IMG/VR virus record: IMGVR_UViG_3300023116_000005
Location: 1 to 41,000 of that record
Reading direction: 5' to 3' (one strand)
Source of the DNA: a virus
DNA: 41,000 bases
Part shown: piece by piece, positions 7,065 to 14,193 of the stretch
Position numbering within the stretch: position 1 is the first letter of the stretch
Layout: the number at the start of each line of letters is the position of its first letter
The notes under the pieces: generated by a model
What the model was told of the DNA's origin: nothing
Database searches by the model: none
Seen by the model: only the letters and a program-made list of their open reading frames with translations
Program-made: the position numbers and the translations under genes

Positions 7065-10001
7065 GTGGCTAACCGGAAGATTTCGCAGCTGACGGCACTT
7101 ACCACGCCTGCAGCGGGCGATTACTTGCCGATTGTCGATATTTCGGAAGCAGCGGACGCGGATAAGAACAAGCGGATCACGATTGAGGAATTGCTGCGTG
7201 GTGCGCCTGATGGTACGGCTGCTGCACCGAGCATTGCATTTGAATCGGACCCTGACAGCGGTCTTTACAGCACTGGAGCGAATGGACTGGCGCTAGCCAC
7301 TGGTGGCACGGGGAGGTTGTTTATTGATAGCAGTGGGCGGGTTGGGGTTGGCGCAAGTCCTGGTGTATTTTTTGATATTGATGACCCTGGAACGGGACTT
7401 CGTTTCAAAAATGCAGGAAGCGGCAACTTCAATATTGGTTTGCTGGGTGGCATTTCATCCAGTAACTCCTACATCTTTAATCGTGCAAATAGCCCACTAA
7501 TCTTAGGTACTAACAACATTGAACGCCTCCACATCACGTCCAGTGGGCAGCTAAGTCACATCGGCGGCGGCAGTGTCGGTTCTCCTGCTGTTGCTTTTAA
7601 CGGCAGCGCACCGTCTAACAGCCTTGTTATTGACTCGACAGGCAAGGTGGGCGTGGGGACCTCGAGTCCTGAGTCATTGTTGCATCTTCAGGGATCTAGT
7701 CCTGTATTGACAATAAAAGATTCGGATACTGCTGGCGAAAACCTTACTGGGTATGTTCTCATTGAGGACAGTGCCGGAACCAACAAGGCATACATTGGTA
7801 GAGCCGGAAGTTCCGATCTGCGGATATTTGGCACCGGAGATACAGTCTTTGCAACAGGTGGCCTCGCTACTACCAATGAACGCGCCCGCATCGCGTCCGA
7901 TGGCAAGTTGGGCGTGGGGACCAGCTCGCCCCAAGATATTCAACACTTATACAACAGCTCTGGTGACGCAGTTTTGCGGCTGCAGAGCGATGGCACCAAT
8001 GGCAACAAAACTGGTATTAGATTCCAAAACAGTCTCGATAATTCCAACCACGCTGGCGGTATTTATTGCGTTAGAAACAGCGGTACTGATCATGACTTGT
8101 TTTTCCAGACTTATGGAGCTGGTGGTGTTGGGTCTGACCGCATGGTCATCAAGAACAATGGCCGCGTCGGGATTGGCACTACTTCGCCTGGCGAGCGGTT
8201 GCACGTAAGCGGCGGAAATCAAAACATTAGGCTGTCTGGATCTTATGCTGCCAGTCAATCAAACAAAATTGAGATTAACAACGGGCAAACCGGAGCATCT
8301 CGATATGCTGTTGGGCTTGAGTTATCTTCAAGCGGTACAGGTGGCTACACGTCAGCTGTTTACACCTCTGCAGGTAGCGACACAAGATACGCATTTATTG
8401 CTGGAGCTCCAACAACAACTCGTTTTCTAACCAGTAACATAGAACGCGCTCGCATCGACAGCTCAGGCACCTTCCGTGTCAAAGGCGCTGGTACTGCTGG
8501 TACAACTGATGCTGTTCAACTGAATGGTTCTGCCCCTGCAAATAGCTTGCTGCTAGATGCCTCCGGCAGGCTGGGTGTGGGGACTAGTAGTCCTGCACAA
8601 CTATTACATCTTAAAAGCGGTGGCGATACGAAACTCTTGCTCAACAGCACGAATAACGCCAGTGATCGTGGTATTTATTTTGCTACTTCAACAGACAGCG
8701 AGGTACTTGGTTACATCAAGCAAGAGTATTCTACCGGCAAATTTGAAATCAGCTCTGGTAGTGGTTCTTATGCCTCTTCTATTTCTTTCCGAACTGGTGG
8801 CATAGCAGACAGAGTTGTTATCGACTCCTCAGGTCGCGTCGGGATTGGCACTACGAACCCTGGGTATAACCTACAAGTTGCAGGTGCTAATTCGACTGTT
8901 GCGATTAACGCAACCAATGCTTCCTTATCTTCGGTAGGAACTTTGCTCTATCGAAACACCGATGGAAACGGCCAACCTAGGGAAGTGGCATCTATTGAGG
9001 GTGAGACCGCCGGAAATGGCGGCTATGGTGCGTTGGCATTCCAAACAGCATTTAATAATTCACTGTTTGAACGCGCCCGCATCGACCGCAATGGACGCTT
9101 TTTGGTTGGTACGGTTAGTAGTTCTGCAAACACAAGAGTAATTATTGCGGGTAATAGTGGAACGCCAACTGCTGCTGCGGATCTTAGGCTTCAGCGCGGC
9201 AGCGCTAATCCAGCTTCCGGTGTAGGTCTTGGCGCTTTATATTTCACAGACAGCAATGAAGTAATAGGTGCTGGTGTATCAGCAGTCGCAGATGGTGCCT
9301 GGGCTTCAAATGATTACCCAACTCGCCTAGTGTTCTCGACTACTGCCGACGGATCGAGTTCTCCGACGGAGAGGATGAGGATTACAAGTGGTGGCTTTTT
9401 GTGCGCTACAGAAAGTGGCTCGCTTAAATCGACGAGTCTTCACAATATAAAAGCTACCTCAGCACAGACAACATTTGCCTTTTACAACACAAATGCTTCT
9501 TCTCCTGCTGGCGTCCTCATCAATTTCGATTCCGCTTCTCCCAATGCAACAGGCAATCACTTCCTGTATTGTTCCGACTTGACAGCTCAGCGAGCCTCAA
9601 TTAGGTCTAATGGGGGCTTGGCTAACTATCAATCAAATAATGTTGATCTATCCGATGAACGCTCTAAACGCAACATTGCTCCTGCTTCTAGTACATGGAA
9701 CTATGTACAGGCTTGGGAAGTTGTCAACTATAATTATTTAGAAGACGCAGTTGAAGACGCGCCCCGTGTCGGCGTTATTGCACAACAAGTCCAACAACAT
9801 TGTCCAGATGTTGTTATTCCTTTTCAGGAAGCAGAAAACGCTATTCTTGACGATGATGGGAACGTTGTAACTCCTGCCAAAGAAGAGCGCCTTGGCGTTC
9901 GTGAACAGCAGATGATGTGGATGGCAATCAAGGCGCTTCAGGAGGCGCAACTCCGCATCGAAGCCCTTGAAGCCAAAGTTGCTGCCCTTGAGGCGCAGTA
10001 G
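7065..10001 (+). CDS. Tail fibre with pseudo-repeats and C-terminal S74 self-cleaving chaperone
   Basis: The 978-residue protein starts at a GTG (ANRKISQLTALTTPAAGDYLPIV, a common fibre N-terminus). From about residue 85 to 600 it carries spaced copies of a motif like SGRVGIGTTSP, typical of long marine phage fibres. The C-terminal 116 residues are a peptidase S74 intramolecular chaperone: Ser863-Asp-Glu-Arg-Ser-Lys868 keeps the Ser/Lys dyad, followed by GVIAQQVQQHCPDVV and a closing coiled coil (ALQEAQLRIEALEAKVAALEAQ region). By family knowledge the domain trimerises the fibre and then cuts itself off just before the Ser. No good ribosome binding site is visible. Confidence 0.9.
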   Translation: MANRKISQLTALTTPAAGDYLPIVDISEAADADKNKRITIEELLRGAPDGTAAAPSIAFESDPDSGLYSTGANGLALATGGTGRLFIDSSGRVGVGASPGVFFDIDDPGTGLRFKNAGSGNFNIGLLGGISSSNSYIFNRANSPLILGTNNIERLHITSSGQLSHIGGGSVGSPAVAFNGSAPSNSLVIDSTGKVGVGTSSPESLLHLQGSSPVLTIKDSDTAGENLTGYVLIEDSAGTNKAYIGRAGSSDLRIFGTGDTVFATGGLATTNERARIASDGKLGVGTSSPQDIQHLYNSSGDAVLRLQSDGTNGNKTGIRFQNSLDNSNHAGGIYCVRNSGTDHDLFFQTYGAGGVGSDRMVIKNNGRVGIGTTSPGERLHVSGGNQNIRLSGSYAASQSNKIEINNGQTGASRYAVGLELSSSGTGGYTSAVYTSAGSDTRYAFIAGAPTTTRFLTSNIERARIDSSGTFRVKGAGTAGTTDAVQLNGSAPANSLLLDASGRLGVGTSSPAQLLHLKSGGDTKLLLNSTNNASDRGIYFATSTDSEVLGYIKQEYSTGKFEISSGSGSYASSISFRTGGIADRVVIDSSGRVGIGTTNPGYNLQVAGANSTVAINATNASLSSVGTLLYRNTDGNGQPREVASIEGETAGNGGYGALAFQTAFNNSLFERARIDRNGRFLVGTVSSSANTRVIIAGNSGTPTAAADLRLQRGSANPASGVGLGALYFTDSNEVIGAGVSAVADGAWASNDYPTRLVFSTTADGSSSPTERMRITSGGFLCATESGSLKSTSLHNIKATSAQTTFAFYNTNASSPAGVLINFDSASPNATGNHFLYCSDLTAQRASIRSNGGLANYQSNNVDLSDERSKRNIAPASSTWNYVQAWEVVNYNYLEDAVEDAPRVGVIAQQVQQHCPDVVIPFQEAENAILDDDGNVVTPAKEERLGVREQQMMWMAIKALQEAQLRIEALEAKVAALEAQ
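7300..8880 (+). repeat. Repeated fibre motif, encoded repeats
   Basis: Inside the S74 fibre gene a motif of the form (D/N)(S)xG(R/K)(V/L)G(V/I)GT(S/T)(S/N)P recurs near 7335, 7645, 7900, 8160, 8570 and 8835, with weaker copies elsewhere. Some copies are close at DNA level: GTCGGGATTGGCACTAC occurs near 8167 and again near 8839. Such repeats are substrates for recombination that can change fibre length or swap segments. Confidence 0.75.
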
Positions 10002-10010
10002 CCCTACTCA

Positions 10011-10520
10011 CTAATCAAGCCGAGCAAACTCACCATGGAGCCTGCGTGCAGCCTCGCAATAGGCGGCGTAGGCTTCTTCTTTTGTATTGAAACGACCCAA
10101 GCCAATCCGCTTGCCGTTTACTTGTATGCCTGTTTGCCATTTTTGGCGCTCTTCAGACCAAGAAACGCCTTTTAAGCCAGAAGTATTGTCACATCTCCTG
10201 CGCTGATTACATTGATTTTGCCTAGGTGTGGCTAGTCGTAAGTTTGCAAATTTATTGTTGTACGGATTGCCATCTATGTGATCAATAAGGCTATCCCCTG
10301 GATCCAAAGCAGTTTCCATTAGCCAGATTATTCGGTGCGCTCTATAGGATTCCTTGTCGATAGTCACGTCAAAAGCGTGTTTGCTGCGTGTGCCAGCCTC
10401 ATCTCCAGGTTTTATCCAGCGAGCTACAGATTGCTTCCAGTAGAGCTTCCCTGTCTTTGGATCGTATGACAGTAGCTCTTGAACGCGCTGCAACGATGGC
10501 AGCGGTTTAAACTTTGGCAT
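10011..10520 (-). CDS. HNH endonuclease with AP2 DNA-binding domain (homing type)
   Basis: The 169-residue protein has an HNH core (AHRIIWLMETALDPGD, then LIDHIDGNPYNNKFANLRLA, about residues 65-100), then an AP2/ERF-type DNA-binding domain (GVSWSEERQKWQTGI and GRFNTKEEAYAAY, about 117-160). This HNH_3 plus AP2 arrangement is typical of free-standing phage homing endonucleases. It sits opposite to the surrounding genes, 9 bp after the tail fibre stop, and interrupts no recognisable gene. That fits a mobile gene settled in an intergenic site. It is the only obvious selfish element in the window. Confidence 0.9.
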   Translation of the reverse strand: MPKFKPLPSLQRVQELLSYDPKTGKLYWKQSVARWIKPGDEAGTRSKHAFDVTIDKESYRAHRIIWLMETALDPGDSLIDHIDGNPYNNKFANLRLATPRQNQCNQRRRCDNTSGLKGVSWSEERQKWQTGIQVNGKRIGLGRFNTKEEAYAAYCEAARRLHGEFARLD

Positions 10521-10603
10521 CGGCCTATGCAGGTAGGGCGGTCATCCCCCGGGTGCGCTAACACGCCGGGGACACTATTGTACGAGAGAACCGGACTTAT
10601 CCA

Positions 10604-10912
10604 ATGGCTACCGTATTCATTTGGGGCGTGGCGAATCTGGAAAGGGAAACCGAAGACGGGTATGTTTTTTGCTGCCATTACACCGTCGCCGCTAACGACG
10701 GTACCTATTCCAGCTCTGCCTACGGCTCTGTTGGTTTTGAACGCCCCGACACGCTCATCCCGTTTGCTGACCTGACTGAAGATCAGGTTGTTGGCTGGGT
10801 CAAGGACGCACTTGGCGGCGACGAAAAAGTTGCTGAGATCGAAGCAGCGCTCCAAGCTCAAATTGATGAGCAGCGTGCGCCTAGCAAAGCCAATGGTGTG
10901 CCCTGGGCATAG
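10604..10912 (+). CDS. Conserved phage protein of 102 residues, function unknown
   Basis: The sequence (FIWGVANLERETEDGYVF, then an acidic end EIEAALQAQIDEQRAP) looks like a small protein family I recall from cyanophages located after tail fibre genes. A beta-rich first half of about 55 residues is followed by FADLTEDQVVGWVKDALG and a helix. There is no signal peptide or membrane segment. It is followed by an inverted repeat at 10922-10947. A role in fibres or host interaction is only suggested by position. Confidence 0.75.
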   Translation: MATVFIWGVANLERETEDGYVFCCHYTVAANDGTYSSSAYGSVGFERPDTLIPFADLTEDQVVGWVKDALGGDEKVAEIEAALQAQIDEQRAPSKANGVPWA

Positions 10913-10921
10913 GCAAAACAA

Positions 10922-10947
10922 AAGGGGTGCCGCAGGAGACACCCCTT
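10922..10947 (+). terminator. Hairpin after the fibre region
   Basis: An 8-bp perfect stem (AAGGGGTG pairing with CACCCCTT) has a 10-base loop. It lies 10 bp after the stop of the 102-residue ORF. The downstream T tract is weak (TTCTG), so termination efficiency is uncertain. It separates the tail region from the small-gene cluster that starts at 11086. Confidence 0.55.
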
Positions 10948-11085
10948 CTGAAACTGATTGCAGCGACGCTTTCAGTTTTGCCCTCTAGGGCCCCAAGCGG
11001 CATAGAGGTGATCTGCTGGCGCAGACCAATCCAAATCACCCAGCTGCGAACTGTATGAAAAGGACCCGCGAACTGTACCACGGTC

Positions 11086-11217
11086 ATGCCTAAGCGATCA
11101 AAGTCTCCTACTGGAGCGGAACACAAAGCACCAGTCAAGAAACGGACGCGACAGGGAGCTGGTCAACATTCAAAGCCTCGCCACAATAAGAAGAGGTATC
11201 GCGGGCAGGGTCGGTAG
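11086..11217 (+). CDS. Very basic 43-residue protein ending KKRYRGQGR
   Basis: The ORF starts at ATG 11086 and reads MPKRSKSPTGAEHKAPV and on to NKKRYRGQGR before TAG at 11215-11217. Nearly half the residues are Lys, Arg or His, so nucleic acid binding is likely. I recall similar short basic proteins with a K(K/R)YRGQG ending in cyanophage genomes. The stop codon overlaps the GTG start of the next small gene (TAGTG), which supports real, coupled translation. No RBS stronger than AAAGGA well upstream is visible. Confidence 0.65.
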   Translation: MPKRSKSPTGAEHKAPVKKRTRQGAGQHSKPRHNKKRYRGQGR

Positions 11218-11372
11218 TGGACGAAAGAACCCGCGAGAACTGGCGCAAGGTGAAGCAAGCGTTAGAGGCAGCGGGTAAAACGGATTGCCACTTCTACAAG
11301 CGAGCAGTTTTTATTTGCCAAGGGAAGAAGGATCCGTTTGACGAGACTTCATCAGGCGTACCAGATTTATGA
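11217..11372 (+). CDS. 51-residue conserved small protein
   Basis: It starts at GTG 11217, sharing one base with the previous stop, and encodes MDERTRENWRKVKQALEAAG followed by a HFYKRAVFICQGKKDP segment, ending DL. It looks like one helical unit followed by a short second helix. It resembles small proteins of unknown function seen in cyanobacteria and their phages, from memory. Its stop overlaps the next start (ATGA at 11369-11372), making a three-gene coupled set. Confidence 0.65.
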   Translation: MDERTRENWRKVKQALEAAGKTDCHFYKRAVFICQGKKDPFDETSSGVPDL

Positions 11373-11788
11373 CCGCCCACTTGGCAGCAACCAGTAAACT
11401 CTTGGGACGGTCACTTAATCTCATGCTCAAAACCGCAACTGCTGTTTTCGCCTGTGCCGCCATGGGCGTTGCACTTGCTCCTGCTGAAGCTCAAGCTGAC
11501 ACCAAGTTCTATGTGAACCCTGAGTACAACCAGGGCTTCTCTGGTGCTACCAGCCTTGGCGGCACCCTGAACATTGACCTGGGCGTTGAGTCCGGCCCTT
11601 TCTACATCCAGGCTGGTCCTGCTTTGGCTACCGGCACTGGCACTGCTGATTGGGGCGTGGCTGGTAAGACCGGCGTGAGCGGCAAGGTCTCTGACCACAT
11701 GAACCTGTACGCAGAGGTTTCGGCTTCCAAGTTCGAGGGCTCTGATGTTTCGTATGGTCTGAAGGTGGGTTCCAAGTACACCTTTTGA
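11369..11788 (+). CDS. Exported porin-like beta protein
   Basis: A Sec-type signal peptide is clear: LKTATAVFACAAMGVALAP followed by AEAQA before DTKFYVNPEYNQG, with cleavage near residue 43 if the start is 11369. An alternative start is ATG 11423 (MLKTATAV), which would give a normal-length signal peptide. The mature part of about 97 residues alternates polar and hydrophobic residues and ends in Phe (KVGSKYTF), the C-terminal signature of outer-membrane beta-barrel proteins. It could alter the host outer membrane during infection or be packaged. A terminator follows immediately. Confidence 0.75.
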   Translation: MTAHLAATSKLLGRSLNLMLKTATAVFACAAMGVALAPAEAQADTKFYVNPEYNQGFSGATSLGGTLNIDLGVESGPFYIQAGPALATGTGTADWGVAGKTGVSGKVSDHMNLYAEVSASKFEGSDVSYGLKVGSKYTF

Positions 11789-11816
11789 CGCCATACTGGT
11801 CTCACACCAACCCCAG

Positions 11817-11840
11817 GGGTCGCTACGGCGGCCCTTTTTT
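11817..11840 (+). terminator. Rho-independent terminator
   Basis: The stem GGGTCGC pairs with GCGGCCC (one G-T wobble) around a TACG tetraloop, directly followed by six Ts at 11835-11840. It closes the basic protein / 51-residue / exported protein set. The next possible start codon (GTG 11841) abuts the T run. Confidence 0.85.
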
Positions 11841-12050
11841 GTGAGTTGGTGGCAGCAGTATTTGTTGGTGCGTAATTACGCGGGAGCGTTGTGGCGCACG
11901 GTAGTGCTGAGCTGTTTACGACCCATCAACTGGGAGAGCTGTTTCCCATTGGAGCGGTGGGTTGTGCCGTACTTTTACGATCTACAGGAATTTTATGGAA
12001 AGCCTCCCTACGCTGCGGAGCGTGAGATCCTTGACGCAAGAGGCGGTTGA
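11841..12050 (+). CDS. Possible 69-residue Trp/Tyr-rich protein
   Basis: The ORF starts at a GTG directly behind the terminator T run and overlaps the DUF3310 gene by 56 bp in another frame. An alternative GTG lies at 11868. The product (WWQQYLLVRNYAG ... VVPYFYDLQEFYGKPPYAAE) is unusually rich in Trp, Tyr and Phe, and its composition looks protein-like. There is no Shine-Dalgarno sequence, and expression would require read-through of the terminator or a promoter I do not see. It is included as a possibility only. Confidence 0.4.
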   Translation: MSWWQQYLLVRNYAGALWRTVVLSCLRPINWESCFPLERWVVPYFYDLQEFYGKPPYAAEREILDARGG

Positions 12051-12246
12051 TCACCCTTCGCATTACACGCAAGGGGCAGTCGAGTGCATCGACGCGATTG
12101 AAGCTGCATTGGGGCGTGAGGGGTTTCGGGCGTTTTGCAGGGGGTCAGCCATCAAGTATTTATGGCGGACTGACCTAAAAAACGGTAAGGAGGATTTGTT
12201 GAAGGCTCAGTGGTACATCAAGCGGTTGATGACTGATGAAGATTGA
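11995..12246 (+). CDS. DUF3310 protein
   Basis: The 83-residue product contains VDHPSHYTQGAVECIDAIEA and then IKYLWRTDLKNGKEDLLKAQWYIKRL, the complete DUF3310 signature (often labelled nucleotide kinase-like in phages). The start is placed at ATG 11995 because AGGAA lies 5-9 bp upstream; a GTG at 11962 would add 11 residues. DUF3310 proteins are small phage proteins of unproven function, usually near nucleotide metabolism genes. The gene overlaps the next one by 11 bp. Confidence 0.85.
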   Translation: MESLPTLRSVRSLTQEAVDHPSHYTQGAVECIDAIEAALGREGFRAFCRGSAIKYLWRTDLKNGKEDLLKAQWYIKRLMTDED

Positions 12247-12562
12247 GCAGTTCGAAGCGCCTGGTTTGAGGGTGACGCGGACGTTTGATCCGTGGAACGG
12301 GGCGTATTACATCTGCTGGAAGCCTGATGTGAGCATGTGGTTTCAGGATCGCAAGGCGATGCTGAAATTCATTGCGTGGCCACCGAAGACACCTACTGGT
12401 GATCGTTTGCGTGAGTGGCTGAAGAGTTTTGAGTCAGACGCTCCAACGAAGGCGGCGACCAAGCTTGAGGTGTTGAGTCCTGAGTTAAAGGCAACAGGAT
12501 TTGGTCCTGAGTGCCATTTGGACGAAAGTGATCCAAACTATCAAACGAGGATGGTTACCTAA
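12236..12562 (+). CDS. Hypothetical protein of 108 residues
   Basis: The product (FEAPGLRVTRTFDPWNGAYY, then WFQDRKAMLKFIAWP and a Pro/Ser-containing acidic tail) has no domain that I recognise. The first 65 residues look like a compact alpha/beta fold; the tail looks disordered. The gene overlaps the DUF3310 gene and is followed by the 81-residue membrane protein with no gap, so it is part of the same operon. Confidence 0.75.
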   Translation: MKIEQFEAPGLRVTRTFDPWNGAYYICWKPDVSMWFQDRKAMLKFIAWPPKTPTGDRLREWLKSFESDAPTKAATKLEVLSPELKATGFGPECHLDESDPNYQTRMVT

Positions 12563-12808
12563 ATGCGAAAGGTTATTGACGCACTGGCTCTGACTGGATT
12601 TGCGCTATCAGCGTCTTTGACTGCTGCGCTGGTGATTTCGTATTTGCAGTTTGCGAATCTGAAGAAGCAAACGATTGACAATTTGACGGATCAGATCACT
12701 GGTGCGTTGACGGAGCAGCTGAGCGAGGAGATTGAGGGGAAGGTTGGTGGTGTGACGGAGATGATTCCGACGCAGACTGGCCCTGCTGTTCCTTTTATGA
12801 AGCCATGA
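12563..12808 (+). CDS. Small membrane protein, one N-terminal transmembrane helix
   Basis: The 81-residue protein has one hydrophobic segment (ALALTGFALSASLTAALVIS, about residues 6-25), an amphipathic helical middle and a C-terminal Pro-containing tail (TQTGPAVPFMKP). Proteins with the start M-R-x-V-I-D and this layout are, from memory, conserved in cyanophages with unknown role. It probably anchors in a membrane. A holin-like or virion membrane role cannot be distinguished. It starts directly after the preceding stop and overlaps the next ORF by 4 bp (ATGA). Confidence 0.75.
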   Translation: MRKVIDALALTGFALSASLTAALVISYLQFANLKKQTIDNLTDQITGALTEQLSEEIEGKVGGVTEMIPTQTGPAVPFMKP

Positions 12809-13008
12809 CCAAGGAAGGATTGTGGTATGACCCTATTAACGGGTTGTACGGGTATGACGCGGACTACCTGCCTGACGTTATTTGTGAGTTATTGGAAGGA
12901 TGCCTGAAATCCGGCCAATCACCATCAAACCTGTATCACTTCCAGAGATCGGACGCATACCGGAAGTTAGAGCTTTGCCGGACGCGCCCCCTGTCACCCT
13001 CCAGCTAG
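12805..13008 (+). CDS. Hypothetical protein of 67 residues
   Basis: It starts at an ATGA overlap with the membrane protein and reads TKEGLWYDPINGLYGYDADY with a hydrophobic-acidic helix LPDVICELLEGCL. The second half (from about residue 33) overlaps the next gene by 109 bp in another frame and looks less constrained. The coupling overlap and the good first half suggest that it is translated. No function can be assigned. Confidence 0.55.
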   Translation: MTKEGLWYDPINGLYGYDADYLPDVICELLEGCLKSGQSPSNLYHFQRSDAYRKLELCRTRPLSPSS

Positions 13009-13583
13009 GGATGCCAGTGGTGGAGATGGTTGGCTGTATAGCTGTCCATCCCGATGCAAATTTAAATCCGTCTTTATTGGAGGATGATCCTGCTCGCACT
13101 GGGACGTATTGTCCGCATGGGGAGATTCCATCGTTTAGGCCGATGGAGTATACGCCTCACGAGATGGTCATCATGGAGTCCGAAGAGCCCGTATCTGACG
13201 ATGAGGGTCAAGAGAAGCAACCCGAGGCCCCTAACGTACCAACAATCCCGCGACTACCTGAATCAAATGAGAAGACAGCTGAGAGCAAGGCGGAGTTGGA
13301 ACCAACGCCCCTTATCGAGAAGGTCGTCGATGGTCTCCCTAGTATCGAGGCTGTGGTCTCAACGACCGCGATTGCCTTGGTGGCTACGACCTCTGCTTTG
13401 GTGGCAAAACCATTCGCAGACATAATTTTGAAGACAATTAAACCAACCGTCAAAAGGGCGGCGAAGGTTATTGCGAAGTTGAGGGGCGAGGAGATTCCTT
13501 TGGAGTCGGTGTGGGAACGGAGGGTTTCACAACGGCAGAGGAATTTAGCGGTGAGGACGTTGCGACAGGCTTTGAAGCCTTGA
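12900..13583 (+). CDS. Conserved cyanophage-type protein of 227 residues, possibly structural
   Basis: GGAAGG lies directly before the ATG. The N-terminal 110 residues are rich in Pro and Val, with PPVTLQLGMPVVEMVGC followed by a HPDANLNPSLLEDDP segment that I recall from virion-associated proteins of T4-like cyanophages. A disordered acidic Pro/Glu region spans about 100-150. A hydrophobic segment follows (AVVSTTAIALVATTSALVA, about 157-176), then a basic C-terminus (KRAAKVIAKLRG, RQRNLAVRTLRQALKP). It may be membrane-anchored. The 3' end overlaps the leftward gene at 13468-14193 tail to tail by 116 bp. Confidence 0.7.
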   Translation: MPEIRPITIKPVSLPEIGRIPEVRALPDAPPVTLQLGMPVVEMVGCIAVHPDANLNPSLLEDDPARTGTYCPHGEIPSFRPMEYTPHEMVIMESEEPVSDDEGQEKQPEAPNVPTIPRLPESNEKTAESKAELEPTPLIEKVVDGLPSIEAVVSTTAIALVATTSALVAKPFADIILKTIKPTVKRAAKVIAKLRGEEIPLESVWERRVSQRQRNLAVRTLRQALKP

Positions 13584-14193
13584 GTTTATGGATATGAGGC
13601 AGGACCTGTCCTGGTTTTGGGGTAAGGATTACGTCTGAGCAGATGACGTGGAATTTTGAATCAGGATGAAAGCGGATGCCATCTTGAGCCAACGTTCCAC
13701 AGTGTCGGAGTCGGCTTAGTTCAAAGTCAAGGCGTTTATTGGCGAGGATTTGTCTTTGGAGCGCGTTATGGGTATCGGCTGAAGCTTTACAGCGAGCTTG
13801 TAGTCCGCCGTCTAGGGGAATGGATATGGTGGCAGTAATACCGAGGTTTAGTGCGTGGTTGTTTTTTTGACCGCTCGGGACCTCGTTGTAGTAGAGGATA
13901 TTTCCTGGGTTGTCCGGTACGCCGTTTTCGTCATTATCAGTGGGGTCGTAATAAGGGGTGCGAACTGTCTCTTGGAACGGCAGCGCATGAGACTTGCTTT
14001 TGGTCAGGAATGGGGAGATGTTGAGGCTGGGACCCATGCACTGGATAGCGGGACCGTATGAGTTGCTTGGATATGGTCCAGTGAGCATCTGGATCGCCTG
14101 GTTGGTAACCGATCCAGTGCTGTTAGCGACAGGGTTAGCGGTAGCGTTTGCTTGAGCGAAAGCGGTTGTAGGGCAAAGGGTTAGGGCCCAAAT
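13468..14193 (-). CDS. Exported protein 3, apparently starting at ATT
   Basis: The frame carries an intact signal peptide (WALTLCPTTAFAQA) directly behind an ATT codon at 14191-14193, which overlaps the stop of the upstream gene by 13 bp. There is no ATG, GTG, TTG or CTG between the signal peptide and codon positions deep inside the upstream gene (ATG 14319 or 14352), which would add an odd 40-53 residue basic leader. The mature protein has paired Cys segments (QARCKASADTHNAL, LRHCGTLAQDGIRFHP, FHVICSDVI). I recall similar proteins in cyanophages as the third of a trio. The last 38 codons overlap the convergent gene. Confidence 0.7.
   Translation of the reverse strand: MWALTLCPTTAFAQANATANPVANSTGSVTNQAIQMLTGPYPSNSYGPAIQCMGPSLNISPFLTKSKSHALPFQETVRTPYYDPTDNDENGVPDNPGNILYYNEVPSGQKNNHALNLGITATISIPLDGGLQARCKASADTHNALQRQILANKRLDFELSRLRHCGTLAQDGIRFHPDSKFHVICSDVILTPKPGQVLPHIHKLKASKPVATSSPLNSSAVVKPSVPTPTPKESPRPSTSQ

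Noticed and set aside
10547-10570. Inverted repeat CCCCGGGTG / CACGCCGGGG before the 102-residue gene
   Set aside because: The stem contains a mismatch and there is no T run in either direction. It may be a structured leader but I cannot support a function.
10881-11138. Leftward 85-codon open frame across the hairpin after the fibre region
   Set aside because: It spans the 10922-10947 hairpin and the start of the basic 43-residue gene, has no motif, and lies opposite to a better coupled gene set.
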